DNA of 64,000 bases from VRUE01 sp036271315. Lineage in GTDB: Bacteria > Actinomycetota > Thermoleophilia > Solirubrobacterales > 70-9. The position numbers were made by a program, and so were the translations under genes. Every line of letters begins with the position of its first letter. The first letter of the stretch is position 1. Positions 24,229 through 32,319 of this stretch are shown here, one piece after another. The DNA is taken from NCBI GenBank assembly GCA_036271315.1, contig DATBAV010000038.1, forward strand, positions 116,197 through 180,196, written 5' to 3'. Under the pieces are notes generated by a model. It did not search any database. It was given only the letters and a program-made list of their open reading frames with translations, and had not been told where the DNA came from.

Positions 24229-25656
24229 ATGAGCGCTGATCGACTAACTGGACTCGACTCGTCATTTCTGCATATGGAGCGCGCCGGCGCCCACATGCAC
24301 GTCGCCTCGACCAGCATCTTCGAGGGGCCGGCGCCGAGCATCGGCGAGTTCCGCGATCACATCGCCTCGCGGCTGCACCTGGTGCCGCGCTTTCGCCAGA
24401 AGCTTCGCTTCGTCCCCTTCGGTCAGGGCCGGCCGGTCTGGGTTGACGATCCCTACCTCAACATGGAGTACCACGTGCGCCAAACCGCGCTGCCGGCGCC
24501 GGGCTCCGAGGAGCAGCTGCGCAACCTGGCGGCGCGGATCTTCTCCCAGCAGCTCGACCGCAGCAAGCCACTCTGGGAGCTGTGGCTGGTCGAGGGGCTC
24601 GACGGCGACCGCTTCGCGATCGTCGGCAAGAGCCACCACGCGCTCGTCGACGGCGTCTCCGGCGTCGACATCACCACCGTGCTCTTCGATGTCGAGAAGG
24701 AGCCGGAGAACCCGCCGGCGCTGCCACCCAAGTGGGCGCCGCGGCCCGAGCCGACCGACTTCAAGCTGCTCGGCGACGCGTTGCGCGAGCGCGCCACCAG
24801 CCCGCAGGAGATCGTCCGTGGGGTACGGGCGGCGCTGCGCGGGCCGCGTCAGGTGCTGCGCGGGGTCGGCGCCACCGGCAAGATGGTCAGTGCCGGGATG
24901 GCGGCGCCCTCCACTCCCTTCAATGTCGAGATCGGCCCGCACCGCCGCGTCGCCTTTGTCCGCAGCGACCTCGCGGCGCTGAAACGGATCAAGGACCAGC
25001 ACGGCGGTACGGTCAATGACGTCATCCTCTCGGTCGTCGCCGGCGCGATCGGCAACTACTTGCGCGCCCGCGGTCACGACACCGAGGACCTCGAGATGCG
25101 GGCGATGGTGCCGGTCAGCGTCCGCGCCGAGGAGGAGCGCGGTGCGCTCGGCAATCGCATCTCGGCGATGATGGCGCCGCTGCCGATCTGGTGCGAGGAC
25201 CCGGTGCGGCGACTGCACCTGGTCAGCGAGATCATGGGCGACCTCAAGGGCTCCGGCCAGGCCGTCGGCGCCGAGATCCTCACCCGCATCGTCGACTTCG
25301 CCCCGACCACGATCGCCTCGCAGGCCGCCCGCCTGCAGCCGGCGCAGCGCTTCTTCAACCTCGTCGTCACCAACGTGCCCGGCCCCCAGTTCCCGCTTTT
25401 CGTGCTGGGACGGGAAATGGAATCGATCTTCCCGATGGTGCCGCTGGCCCGCCGTCAGGCGCTCTGCGTCGGGATCATGTCCTACAACGGCCAGGTCGAC
25501 TTCGGCCTGATCGGCGACTACGACGCGATGGCGGACCTCGACAGCTTCGGGCTCGACCTCGAAGGGGCGATCGCCGAGATCGCCGGAGCCGCCGCGACCG
25601 GTTCTCAGGGCAGCAGCCGCGCCGAGACGCGGAACGGCACGCTGTCGGTCAAGTAG
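24229..25656 (+). CDS. Wax ester synthase/diacylglycerol acyltransferase (WS/DGAT)
   Basis: The protein is 475 aa. The active-site 'HHxxxDG' is present as 'SHHALVDGVSG' (about residues 138-148). The family N-terminus 'RLTGLDSSFLHMER' and the C-terminal 'NLVVTNVPGPQFPLFVLG' block are present. These enzymes make triacylglycerol or wax esters from acyl-CoA, a common actinobacterial storage route. The last 52 bases overlap the 3' end of the convergent metalloprotease gene. No strong Shine-Dalgarno is visible; 'AAGATT' lies 6 bases before the ATG. Confidence 0.92.
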   Translation: MSADRLTGLDSSFLHMERAGAHMHVASTSIFEGPAPSIGEFRDHIASRLHLVPRFRQKLRFVPFGQGRPVWVDDPYLNMEYHVRQTALPAPGSEEQLRNLAARIFSQQLDRSKPLWELWLVEGLDGDRFAIVGKSHHALVDGVSGVDITTVLFDVEKEPENPPALPPKWAPRPEPTDFKLLGDALRERATSPQEIVRGVRAALRGPRQVLRGVGATGKMVSAGMAAPSTPFNVEIGPHRRVAFVRSDLAALKRIKDQHGGTVNDVILSVVAGAIGNYLRARGHDTEDLEMRAMVPVSVRAEEERGALGNRISAMMAPLPIWCEDPVRRLHLVSEIMGDLKGSGQAVGAEILTRIVDFAPTTIASQAARLQPAQRFFNLVVTNVPGPQFPLFVLGREMESIFPMVPLARRQALCVGIMSYNGQVDFGLIGDYDAMADLDSFGLDLEGAIAEIAGAAATGSQGSSRAETRNGTLSVK

Positions 25657-26975
25657 GCCCAGTCGAGCCGCCGGGCGCTGAAGCCCGAGGCGCTCGCATC
25701 GGCGTTGACCAGCACCGCGGTGAGGCGCTTGAAACGGCCGGGGTGAGCCAGGCGCACGGTCATCGGGCCGCCGTTCTGCTTGAAGCTGAGGGTGCTGACG
25801 ACGTGGCCGTGGCGCTCGCTTCCGGTGCGCCCGACTAGAGCAAGGCCGGCCGCGATCCCCCGCGGCGCCACCGCTTTGACGACGACCGCGCGGCCGCTGC
25901 CGGCGTGCACGCGCAGAAGCTGGAAGGTCGTGTGGTTGAGCGAGCGGGCGAGGACGCGTCCATCGAGAGGCAAGCTGCCCTGGCGCGAGACATCGGGGTA
26001 GGAATCGCCCTCCGGGAAGACCGAGTCGGTTCGCCACTCGGGCAGGTCGCGGGCGAAGCGGGCGAAGTCACGGCTGAAGTCCGAGTTGCCTGCCGCCTCG
26101 ATCGCCGAGTTGTAGGCCGCGACCGAGAAGCCCCCCGGCTTGGTGTGCACGGCACGCGCCCAGGCGCTGCGCACGATCGCGCGCCCGTAGCGGTGGGCCA
26201 ACCACTTGTTCCAGACCGCCGAGCCGTACTCCTTGATCGAGTTGGCGGTCAGTGGCGTGTCGTAATGCTTGACCCAGCGCCGCACATAGCGCAGGTAGTC
26301 GTTGATGCCGTTGTAGACCTCGTCCTCCATCCAGACCGCGCTCGACTCGGCGAACCAAGCGTCCTGGTAGGCGTCGTAGCCGAACTGGAGGATGTGGTTG
26401 TACTCGTGGGCGAGCGTCACCTCGAGGTCGTGCTCGGTCGTGGTGCCGGGGAACTCGCTCCGGGCGTAGTCGTTGTCGAGCACCAGGTAGCCGTGTAGGT
26501 GGCGCGGCAGCCGGTGGGCTTTCGTGCTCTGGTCGCGGTCCGGCGCCGCGTAGCCGAAGAGCGCCCCGCCGATCTCGTCCAGGTAGATGTCGGTCTTGCC
26601 GTTGCCGCCGCCCTTGCGGCCATCGGACTCTGGCTCGCGCCAGCCGAGCTTGCCGTTCTCGATCGAGTGGACGTGTTCGGCCACCGCCTCGACCCGTTCC
26701 ACGTAGTCGGGCACGCCGTCGCCGTTGCTGTCGGTGAGCTTGGGAGCGTCAATACCCTCGGCGACCCAGTGCACGCAGAAGTTGGGGGTGCAGGCGGGCG
26801 AGCGCGGTGCCTCGGGCACCGTGTATGCGTTGCGGTTGGGATCCGGGTGATCGGTCGGCCGCGCCGCCGGGGCGTGGAAGAACCACTGGCTGCCGGCATT
26901 GGCACCCGCCGGCACGACAGCGAGGACGGCGAGGGACGCCAGCGATGCTCCTATCAACCGCCAGCGCGCCCGCAC
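25605..26975 (-). CDS. Secreted putative metalloprotease (HEYNH)
   Basis: A 456-aa protein with a signal peptide (about residues 1-26, ending 'GANA|GSQ'). The zinc motif is 'AHEYNHILQFGYD' (HExxH) with a downstream Glu in 'WFAESSAVWMEDEV', the layout of gluzincin-type enzymes such as the MXAN_6640-like group. Ahead of it is an Asp-rich 'DSNGDGVPDYVERV' calcium-binding-like segment. The C-terminal ~150 residues look like a beta-sandwich. GTG 26975 has TAGATT (26983-26988) 7 bases upstream. It is divergent from nadE. Confidence 0.75.
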   Translation of the reverse strand: MRARWRLIGASLASLAVLAVVPAGANAGSQWFFHAPAARPTDHPDPNRNAYTVPEAPRSPACTPNFCVHWVAEGIDAPKLTDSNGDGVPDYVERVEAVAEHVHSIENGKLGWREPESDGRKGGGNGKTDIYLDEIGGALFGYAAPDRDQSTKAHRLPRHLHGYLVLDNDYARSEFPGTTTEHDLEVTLAHEYNHILQFGYDAYQDAWFAESSAVWMEDEVYNGINDYLRYVRRWVKHYDTPLTANSIKEYGSAVWNKWLAHRYGRAIVRSAWARAVHTKPGGFSVAAYNSAIEAAGNSDFSRDFARFARDLPEWRTDSVFPEGDSYPDVSRQGSLPLDGRVLARSLNHTTFQLLRVHAGSGRAVVVKAVAPRGIAAGLALVGRTGSERHGHVVSTLSFKQNGGPMTVRLAHPGRFKRLTAVLVNADASASGFSARRLDWAYLTDSVPFRVSARLLP

Positions 26976-27010
26976 GCGCGGCAATCTACAGGCGCGCTCC
27001 CCCCACTGAG

Positions 27011-27047
27011 TTCGTGCTTTATCGCCACTATGGCGAGTAAGTGCGAA
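27011..27047. promoter_or_regulatory. Imperfect palindrome between the metalloprotease gene and nadE
   Basis: A 37-bp interrupted palindrome is centred on TCGCCA-cta-TGGCGA (27022-27036), with outer arms matching at 13 of 17 positions. It lies in the 123-bp divergent intergenic region, 23 bases beyond the protease -10 hexamer and 52 bases before nadE. An operator is the simplest reading, but an RNA hairpin in the nadE leader is possible. Confidence 0.4.
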
Positions 27048-27098
27048 GTCAGCGTCCGGCGGCGATACTTCAGGCCTGACTTTCGAGAAGACACTGAC

Positions 27099-28715
27099 GT
27101 GCGCGTAGCCCTGGCCCAGATCGACCCGACCGTCGGCGACATAGACGGCAACGCGGCTAAGGTCGCCGAGTGGATCGGCCGCGCCGAAGCGCAGGGCGCC
27201 GAGCTGACGGTCTTCCCCGAGCTCTGCATCCCCGGCTACCCGGCCGAGGACCTCTACCTGAAGCGGCATTTCGTCGCCGCCAACCAACGCGCGATCGAGG
27301 AGCTTGCCGGCGCTGTCCACGGCACCACGGCGCTGGTCGGCTTCGCCGAGCCGGTCGCCGGCGGCGGCGACTTCCGCCACGCTCACAACTCGCTCGCCGT
27401 GCTCGCCGATGGCGCCGTGCAGGTGGTTTACCGCAAGAACCGGCTGCCCAACTACTCGGTCTTCGACGAGCAGCGCTACTTCGTCCCGGGCACCGAGCCG
27501 GCGACTGTCGAGCTCGGCGGCAGCCGCATCGGCCTGACTGTCTGCGAGGACGTCTGGGCGCCCGGCCCGCCGGCGGAAAGCGAGGCCGCACAGGGCGCCA
27601 CCCTGATCGCCAATCCCTCGGGCTCGCCGTATCACCGCGGCAAGGGCAGGGAGCGCGAAGCGATGTTCGCCGAGCGCGCCCGCGCCTACGGCGCCGCTTT
27701 CGCCTTCTGCAACCTGGTCGGCGGCCAGGACGAACTGGTCTTCGACGGCCACAGCTTCGTCGTCGACGCCGCCGGCACGGTGCTGGCCCGCGCCGCACAG
27801 TTCGAGGAGGAGCTGCTGGTCTGCGAGGTTCCCTCCCCCGCTCCCGCCGACCTCCCGCCGCCGCTCTCCGACATCGCCGAGGTCTACGCCGCGCTGACGC
27901 TCGGCCTGCGCGATTACGTGCGCAAGAACGGCTTCCGCCACGTCGGCGTGGCGCTCTCCGGCGGGATCGACTCTGCCCTGGTTGCCCTGCTCGCCGTCGA
28001 TGCGCTCGGGCCCGAGAGCGTCAGTTGCGTGGTCATGCCCTCGCCGCATTCGAGCCCTGAAACACAGCAGGACGCGCGGAATATCGGCGCCAACCTGGGT
28101 GTCGAGCTGCTCGAGATCCCGATCGAGGCAGCGATGGCCGAGTACGAGAGCGCTCTCGCCGGCTCGTTCGACAGCGCAAACGGCGGTGTCGCCGCCGAGA
28201 ACCTCCAGGCGCGGATCCGCGGCAACATGATGATGGCGCTCTCCAACAAGCACGGCTGGCTGGTCCTCACCACCGGCAACAAGAGCGAGATGTCGGTCGG
28301 CTACGCGACCCTCTACGGCGACATGGCCGGTGGCTTCGCGGCGATCAAGGACGTGCCGAAGACGCTCGTCTACGACCTCGTCCGCCACCGCAACCGGAGG
28401 GCCGGGCGGGAGCTGATCCCTGCCTCGGTGCTCGAGCGGGCGCCCTCCGCCGAGCTGCGCCCCGACCAGCTCGACAGCGACTCCCTGCCCCCCTACGAGC
28501 TGCTCGACCGGATCCTCGAGTCCTACGTCGAGCGCGACGAGGGCCGCGAGGAGATGATCGCCGCCGGCCTGCCGGCCGAGGTGGTCGACGAGGTGGTGCG
28601 CATGGTCGACCGCTCCGAGTACAAGCGGCGCCAGGCCGCGCCGGGGATCCGGATCACGCCGAAGGCCTTCGGCCGCGACCGCCGTTTGCCGATCACAAAT
28701 AGGTTCGGCGGCTAG
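27099..28715 (+). CDS. nadE: Glutamine-dependent NAD+ synthetase
   Basis: This two-domain enzyme (538 aa) makes NAD from deamido-NAD with ammonia drawn from glutamine. The N-terminal nitrilase-type glutaminase has Glu in 'VFPELCIPGYP', Lys in 'VYRKNRLPNYSVFDE' and the nucleophilic Cys in 'LTVCEDVWAPG'. The C-terminal synthetase has the P-loop 'SGGIDSAL' (about residue 287) and 'LTTGNKSEMSVGY'. GTG 27099 opens 'VRVALAQIDPTVGD', the normal family start. The TAG stop is followed 7 bases later by the family A inverted-repeat element. Confidence 0.95.
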   Translation: MRVALAQIDPTVGDIDGNAAKVAEWIGRAEAQGAELTVFPELCIPGYPAEDLYLKRHFVAANQRAIEELAGAVHGTTALVGFAEPVAGGGDFRHAHNSLAVLADGAVQVVYRKNRLPNYSVFDEQRYFVPGTEPATVELGGSRIGLTVCEDVWAPGPPAESEAAQGATLIANPSGSPYHRGKGREREAMFAERARAYGAAFAFCNLVGGQDELVFDGHSFVVDAAGTVLARAAQFEEELLVCEVPSPAPADLPPPLSDIAEVYAALTLGLRDYVRKNGFRHVGVALSGGIDSALVALLAVDALGPESVSCVVMPSPHSSPETQQDARNIGANLGVELLEIPIEAAMAEYESALAGSFDSANGGVAAENLQARIRGNMMMALSNKHGWLVLTTGNKSEMSVGYATLYGDMAGGFAAIKDVPKTLVYDLVRHRNRRAGRELIPASVLERAPSAELRPDQLDSDSLPPYELLDRILESYVERDEGREEMIAAGLPAEVVDEVVRMVDRSEYKRRQAAPGIRITPKAFGRDRRLPITNRFGG

Positions 28716-28722
28716 TCAGGCT

Positions 28723-28841
28723 CAAGAGTCAATCTCAGTAGGCCTCCGCTTAACTTTTCGGTTGAAGAGGGGTGCCGCTGGCGCCTCCAGGCTCCCGACC
28801 GAAAAGTGCAAGACGCTCCGACCTACTGAGATTGACTCTTG
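28723..28841. repeat. Palindromic intergenic element, family A copy 2
   Basis: A perfect 20-bp inverted repeat (28723-28742 against 28822-28841) encloses a 79-bp core. The core is the reverse complement, with divergence, of that at 1251-1320: shared blocks lie at 28747-28762, 28777-28785 and 28799-28818. The right arm contains the last codons and TAG stop (28823-28825) of the convergent thioesterase. The left arm is an inverted copy of them, placed after the nadE stop. Arm sequences differ completely from copy 1 while arm length is identical. Confidence 0.85.
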
Positions 28842-29236
28842 GGTACTGGCCTAACGGCGATCGTCATTTGAGCGAGGGCGCAAAGTCGGTCTTCTGCATC
28901 GAGAATTTCTGCATCCCAAACCCAAGTGGTGCGGCCACGGTGGCGGGCCTTGGCTTGCACTTCGGCGTGGCCCTCGGTGACCGGACGGATGAAGTTGACG
29001 CTGATCGACTGGCCCATTGCCATCATCCCGTTGGGGACGACCGCCAGGGCGGTGGCGCGGGAGCAGACGCTCTCGACCAGGCTCGACATCACGCCGCCGT
29101 GCAGGAGGCCGACGGGCTGGCGCAGCTCGTCTCGCATCGGCAAGCGCACCCGCGCGTGGTCGGGATCGTCGTCCAGCCATTCCGTGCCGAGAAGGGCGTC
29201 GAAATGGGAAAGCAGCCCGCGCGGGTCCTCGCTCAT
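28823..29236 (-). CDS. PaaI-type hotdog thioesterase
   Basis: A 137-aa hotdog-fold protein. Family motifs are 'RQPVGLLHGGVMSSLVES' and 'GQSISVNFIRPVTEGHAEVQA'. Such enzymes hydrolyse aryl- or acyl-CoA thioesters in the cytoplasm. ATG 29236 is chosen because TAAGCT (29244-29249) lies 7 bases upstream; the frame also permits a GTG at 29260. The end 'VPKSQSQ' is encoded within the arm of the inverted repeat, so its last residues may have been set by that element. Confidence 0.8.
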   Translation of the reverse strand: MSEDPRGLLSHFDALLGTEWLDDDPDHARVRLPMRDELRQPVGLLHGGVMSSLVESVCSRATALAVVPNGMMAMGQSISVNFIRPVTEGHAEVQAKARHRGRTTWVWDAEILDAEDRLCALAQMTIAVRPVPKSQSQ

Positions 29237-29298
29237 CGCCGCCAGCTTAACCTCAGGCACTCCCTTGCCGGGAGCCGCTCGCGTAGGCTTCCCGATCG

Positions 29299-30237
29299 GT
29301 GGGGTTGACCGACGACCAGAAGGCGATGCTTCGCCTCCTCGCGCAGCGCGAGGAGGGCTACGACGACATGGCGGCGTTGATGGGGATCAGCGTCGAGGAA
29401 GTGCGCGAGCGCGTCAAAGAGGCACTGGCCGAAGTCGAGGAGCCACCGGCGCCCGAGCAGGAGCCCGCCGCACCCGCCACGCCGACCGCTCCCAACCCGA
29501 CGCCGCCTCCGGCCGCCGAGCCGCCCGTCCCGGTGGAGCCTCCACCGGGTCCGGCAGAGACGCCCGCGGCGACGCCTCCCTCTTCGGGAGAGCCTGCTGC
29601 CAAGCCTGCTGCGGCCAAAAAGCGCTCGACCCAGATCCCCAGCCTCAAAGTCCCCAAAGACCGCGGCGCCCTGATCGGGCTCGGCGCCGGAGCTTTGGTG
29701 GTCATTGCGCTCGTGATCGTGCTGATAGTCGGTGGCGACGGCGGTGGCTCGAGCTCTTCGACTGCAACCTCCGGCGAAACGGAAAACGCCAGCGCTTCGG
29801 CTGAAAACAAAAACTTGACGCAGGCGATCCTCAGCGCCGACGACGGCAGCGACGCCAGCGGCCAGGCGATCTTCGGGCGCTTCAAGAAAAAGGTCCTGCT
29901 GCAGGTGACCGGCGAAGGGCTCGAACCGTCGAGCAGCGGCGAGTCTTACGCCGTCTGGCTCTCGCACTCGGGCCAAGCGATGGTCCCGGTGGGAACCGTC
30001 AAGGTCAAAGACTCCGGCCAGCTGGCCGCCCGCTTCGAAGTGCCACCCACGGTGCTGGTGCTGGTTGCACGTGGCGCCTTCGACGAGATCGAAGTGAGCC
30101 GCACTTCCGACAGTCAGCTCAGCGCCGCGATCGCCGCGGCACGCAAAACCCAGAAGGAATCCGCCTACACGGGCACTCCCGTGCTGAGCGGCAAGATCAC
30201 CGGGCCGTTGGTAGGCGCCGGCAAAAGCGGCGGCTAG
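29299..30237 (+). CDS. HTH - proline-rich - TM - RskA-like extracytoplasmic protein
   Basis: A 312-aa protein with four parts: an N-terminal helix-turn-helix like sigma region 4 ('LTDDQKAMLRLLAQREEGYD', 'ALMGISVEEVRERVKEAL'); a Pro/Ala-rich linker (about residues 50-110); one membrane segment ('LIGLGAGALVVIALVIVLIV'); and an outside domain with 'SYAVWLSHSGQAMVPVGTVK' and 'FDEIEVSRTSD', similar to the anti-sigma K (RskA) sensor fold. This suggests a membrane-tethered regulator, but the link is inferred. TAGGCT (29284-29289) is 9 bases before the GTG. It overlaps the convergent flavoprotein gene by 4 bases. Confidence 0.65.
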   Translation: MGLTDDQKAMLRLLAQREEGYDDMAALMGISVEEVRERVKEALAEVEEPPAPEQEPAAPATPTAPNPTPPPAAEPPVPVEPPPGPAETPAATPPSSGEPAAKPAAAKKRSTQIPSLKVPKDRGALIGLGAGALVVIALVIVLIVGGDGGGSSSSTATSGETENASASAENKNLTQAILSADDGSDASGQAIFGRFKKKVLLQVTGEGLEPSSSGESYAVWLSHSGQAMVPVGTVKVKDSGQLAARFEVPPTVLVLVARGAFDEIEVSRTSDSQLSAAIAAARKTQKESAYTGTPVLSGKITGPLVGAGKSGG

Positions 30238-31865
30238 GCAACGCTGAGCAGCTTGCCGGGGTTCATGATCCCGGCCGGATCGAGCTGCTCCTTGACCGCG
30301 CGCAGCACGTCCAGGCCCGTGCGGCCGACCTCGGCCTCCATGTAAGGGGCGTGATCGCGGCCGACCGCGTGGTGGTGAGTGATCGTGCCGCCGCTGGCGA
30401 CGATTGCCTCGCTGGCGGCCCGCTTGACTTGGCGCCACTGCTCGACCTCGGCGCCCTCGCGCGAGCGCGAGATGAAGGTGAAGTAGAGCGAAGCGCCATC
30501 GGCGTAGGCATGCGAGAGGTGGCAGAAGACCAGGCCCGGGGTTCCCTGCCCGGCCAGCGAGTCGCGGATCGCGCCGCCGACGGCAGCGTGCAGGGTGATC
30601 AGCTCGGTCCAGGTGTGCGAGGTCTCGAGCGTCTCGACCATCGCCCCCATGCCCATCAGGGTGTCGCGCAGGTAGGGGCCCTGGTAACGACCGTGCTCCC
30701 AAGAGCGGCCGGCCGACTGACCGAGATAGACGGCGCCGCCGCGCTGCAGCTCGCGCACGCTCAAAGCCCGGCGCCTGGCGACCGACTCCTCCTCGCCCTC
30801 GAGGCCAACAATGATCAGGGAGCCGCCGCGGCGGCGGCGCAGGCCCAGGTAGCCGCCGAAAAGACTGCCGGTGAGGCCGCGTGGCCCCGAGAGAGCCAGC
30901 GAGACCTCGGTCTCCTCCTCGTCGGAGACCCGGATCACGTCGGGCAGGCCGGGGCCTTGCGCTAGCCGCCGCACGATCTCCGCTCCCGCCTCGAAGCTCT
31001 CGGCCATCCAGGCCTCGTAGCGGCGCTGCTTAGGCGCCGGTCGCACCCGCACGGTCACGTCAGGGATCACTCCGAAGACCCCCTCGGAGCCGACGACGAG
31101 CTCGCGCAGTGCCGGGCCGGCTGCCGTATGTGGCGTTGCCAGTGTCTCCAGGTCGCCGTCGGGCGCGACCAGGCGCACCGAGCTGACCAGCGAATCGAAG
31201 CGCCCGTAGCCGCTCGAGGCCTGTCCGGCCGAGCGGGTGGCGGCGAAGCCGCCGATCGTGGCGTACTCGAAGGACTGCGGGTAGTGGCCGAGCACGAGCC
31301 CGTGCTTGCCTAGCTCGGCTTCTGCCTCGGGCCCGCGCAGGCCGGCGCCGAGGCGGGCAGTGAGCGAGCGGCGGTCGACCTCGACCGCGCGCAGCCGCGC
31401 CAGGTCGAGGCTGATCAGGCGCTCGTGCTCTCCGCGCAGCGGCTCGATGCCGCCGACCACGCTGGTCCCACCGCCGAAGGGGACAACTGCAACGCCTTCC
31501 GTCGCGCAGAGCTCCAGAACGCGTTTGACCTCGGTTGCGTCGGCCGGTAGGACGACCGCATCCGGTGCGGCATCGAGACCGCCGGAGCGCAGGCGGGCGA
31601 GATCGACGTAACCGCAGCCGGCCGCGTGACGAAGGCGATCCTCGGTGCTGGTGAAGACATTCTCCGCTCCTACGACCTCGATCAGCGCGGGCGGTAGCGC
31701 CTCGGCCGCCGGCAGGTCGAAGCCATTCAGCTCCGGAGGCGGCGATGCCGGCTGCAGCTCGCCGATGCGCTCCCGCAGGGTCTCCAGCGCCGCACCGTCG
31801 AGCTCGGGCGAGACCGAAGGGTCTCCCCACCCCCACCACTTCGAGTCCCGGCGCGGCCCGCTCAC
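30234..31865 (-). CDS. FAD-linked oxidase, alkyldihydroxyacetonephosphate synthase-like
   Basis: A 543-aa flavoprotein of the VAO/PCMH family. The FAD-binding region shows 'VVPFGGGTSVVGGIEP' and 'YATIGGFAATRSAGQASSGYG'; the C-terminus shows 'TITHHHAVGRDH' and 'LDPAGIMNPGKLL', the HHH motif and ending typical of AGPS-like proteins. AGPS forms the ether bond of alkyl lipids; in actinobacteria many homologues have no proven substrate. The GTG start overlaps the TGA of the SRPBCC gene (GTGA). Confidence 0.82.
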   Translation of the reverse strand: MSGPRRDSKWWGWGDPSVSPELDGAALETLRERIGELQPASPPPELNGFDLPAAEALPPALIEVVGAENVFTSTEDRLRHAAGCGYVDLARLRSGGLDAAPDAVVLPADATEVKRVLELCATEGVAVVPFGGGTSVVGGIEPLRGEHERLISLDLARLRAVEVDRRSLTARLGAGLRGPEAEAELGKHGLVLGHYPQSFEYATIGGFAATRSAGQASSGYGRFDSLVSSVRLVAPDGDLETLATPHTAAGPALRELVVGSEGVFGVIPDVTVRVRPAPKQRRYEAWMAESFEAGAEIVRRLAQGPGLPDVIRVSDEEETEVSLALSGPRGLTGSLFGGYLGLRRRRGGSLIIVGLEGEEESVARRRALSVRELQRGGAVYLGQSAGRSWEHGRYQGPYLRDTLMGMGAMVETLETSHTWTELITLHAAVGGAIRDSLAGQGTPGLVFCHLSHAYADGASLYFTFISRSREGAEVEQWRQVKRAASEAIVASGGTITHHHAVGRDHAPYMEAEVGRTGLDVLRAVKEQLDPAGIMNPGKLLSVA

Positions 31866-32308
31866 GTCAGCGCCCGTTCAAGCCCATCGAGCGCTTCGTC
31901 GAGCAGCGCGCCTTGCCCCCGCCTCATCATCGGCGAGCCCAGCCGCGAGAGGCCACGCAGCGTCTGCGCGGCCGCGATCGTCACCTCGGTGCCGGGCGCC
32001 GCGTCGCCAAGCGCAATATCGATCTCGTATCGCTTCAGATGCCGTTCGAACGGCGTGTCCTCGATCATCTGCTCCCAGCCAAAGCGCTCGCCCTCGGCGT
32101 AGTCGCGGCAGCGGAAATCGGCGCGCACGCCACGGCCCTCGGCGGTCCCGAGCACCTTCGTCCATTGCGCCTCGGCCCCCTCTCCCTCAACGCTCTCGAC
32201 CCGCATCGTTCGCGGCCACCAGCGGGCCAGGCTGTAGGGGTCGGAGACCAGCGCCCACACCTCCGGGCGCGGCGCGGCAATCGTGCGTCGGCGGTTGACC
32301 CGGGGCAC
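31862..32308 (-). CDS. SRPBCC-fold polyketide cyclase/lipid-binding-like protein
   Basis: A 148-aa protein with the START/SRPBCC pattern: 'RRTIAAPRPEVWALVSDPYS', 'ARWWPRTMRVESVEG' and a C-terminal amphipathic helix ('RRGQGALLDEALDGLERAL'). Such proteins bind hydrophobic ligands. The start is taken as GTG 32308, 11 bases after the ftsR stop. It overlaps the flavoprotein gene, so the two may act on the same lipid; this is inference. Confidence 0.7.
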   Translation of the reverse strand: MPRVNRRRTIAAPRPEVWALVSDPYSLARWWPRTMRVESVEGEGAEAQWTKVLGTAEGRGVRADFRCRDYAEGERFGWEQMIEDTPFERHLKRYEIDIALGDAAPGTEVTIAAAQTLRGLSRLGSPMMRRGQGALLDEALDGLERALT

Positions 32309-32319
32309 GGAGCGAGCCG

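Noticed and set aside
26499..27098. Upstream extension of the nadE frame
   Set aside because: It lies antisense to the metalloprotease. The normal NadE N-terminus begins at GTG 27099.
26976..28388. N-terminal extension of the metalloprotease frame by about 470 codons
   Set aside because: The extra part is antisense to nadE and has no features. The signal peptide and -10 hexamer place the start at 26975.
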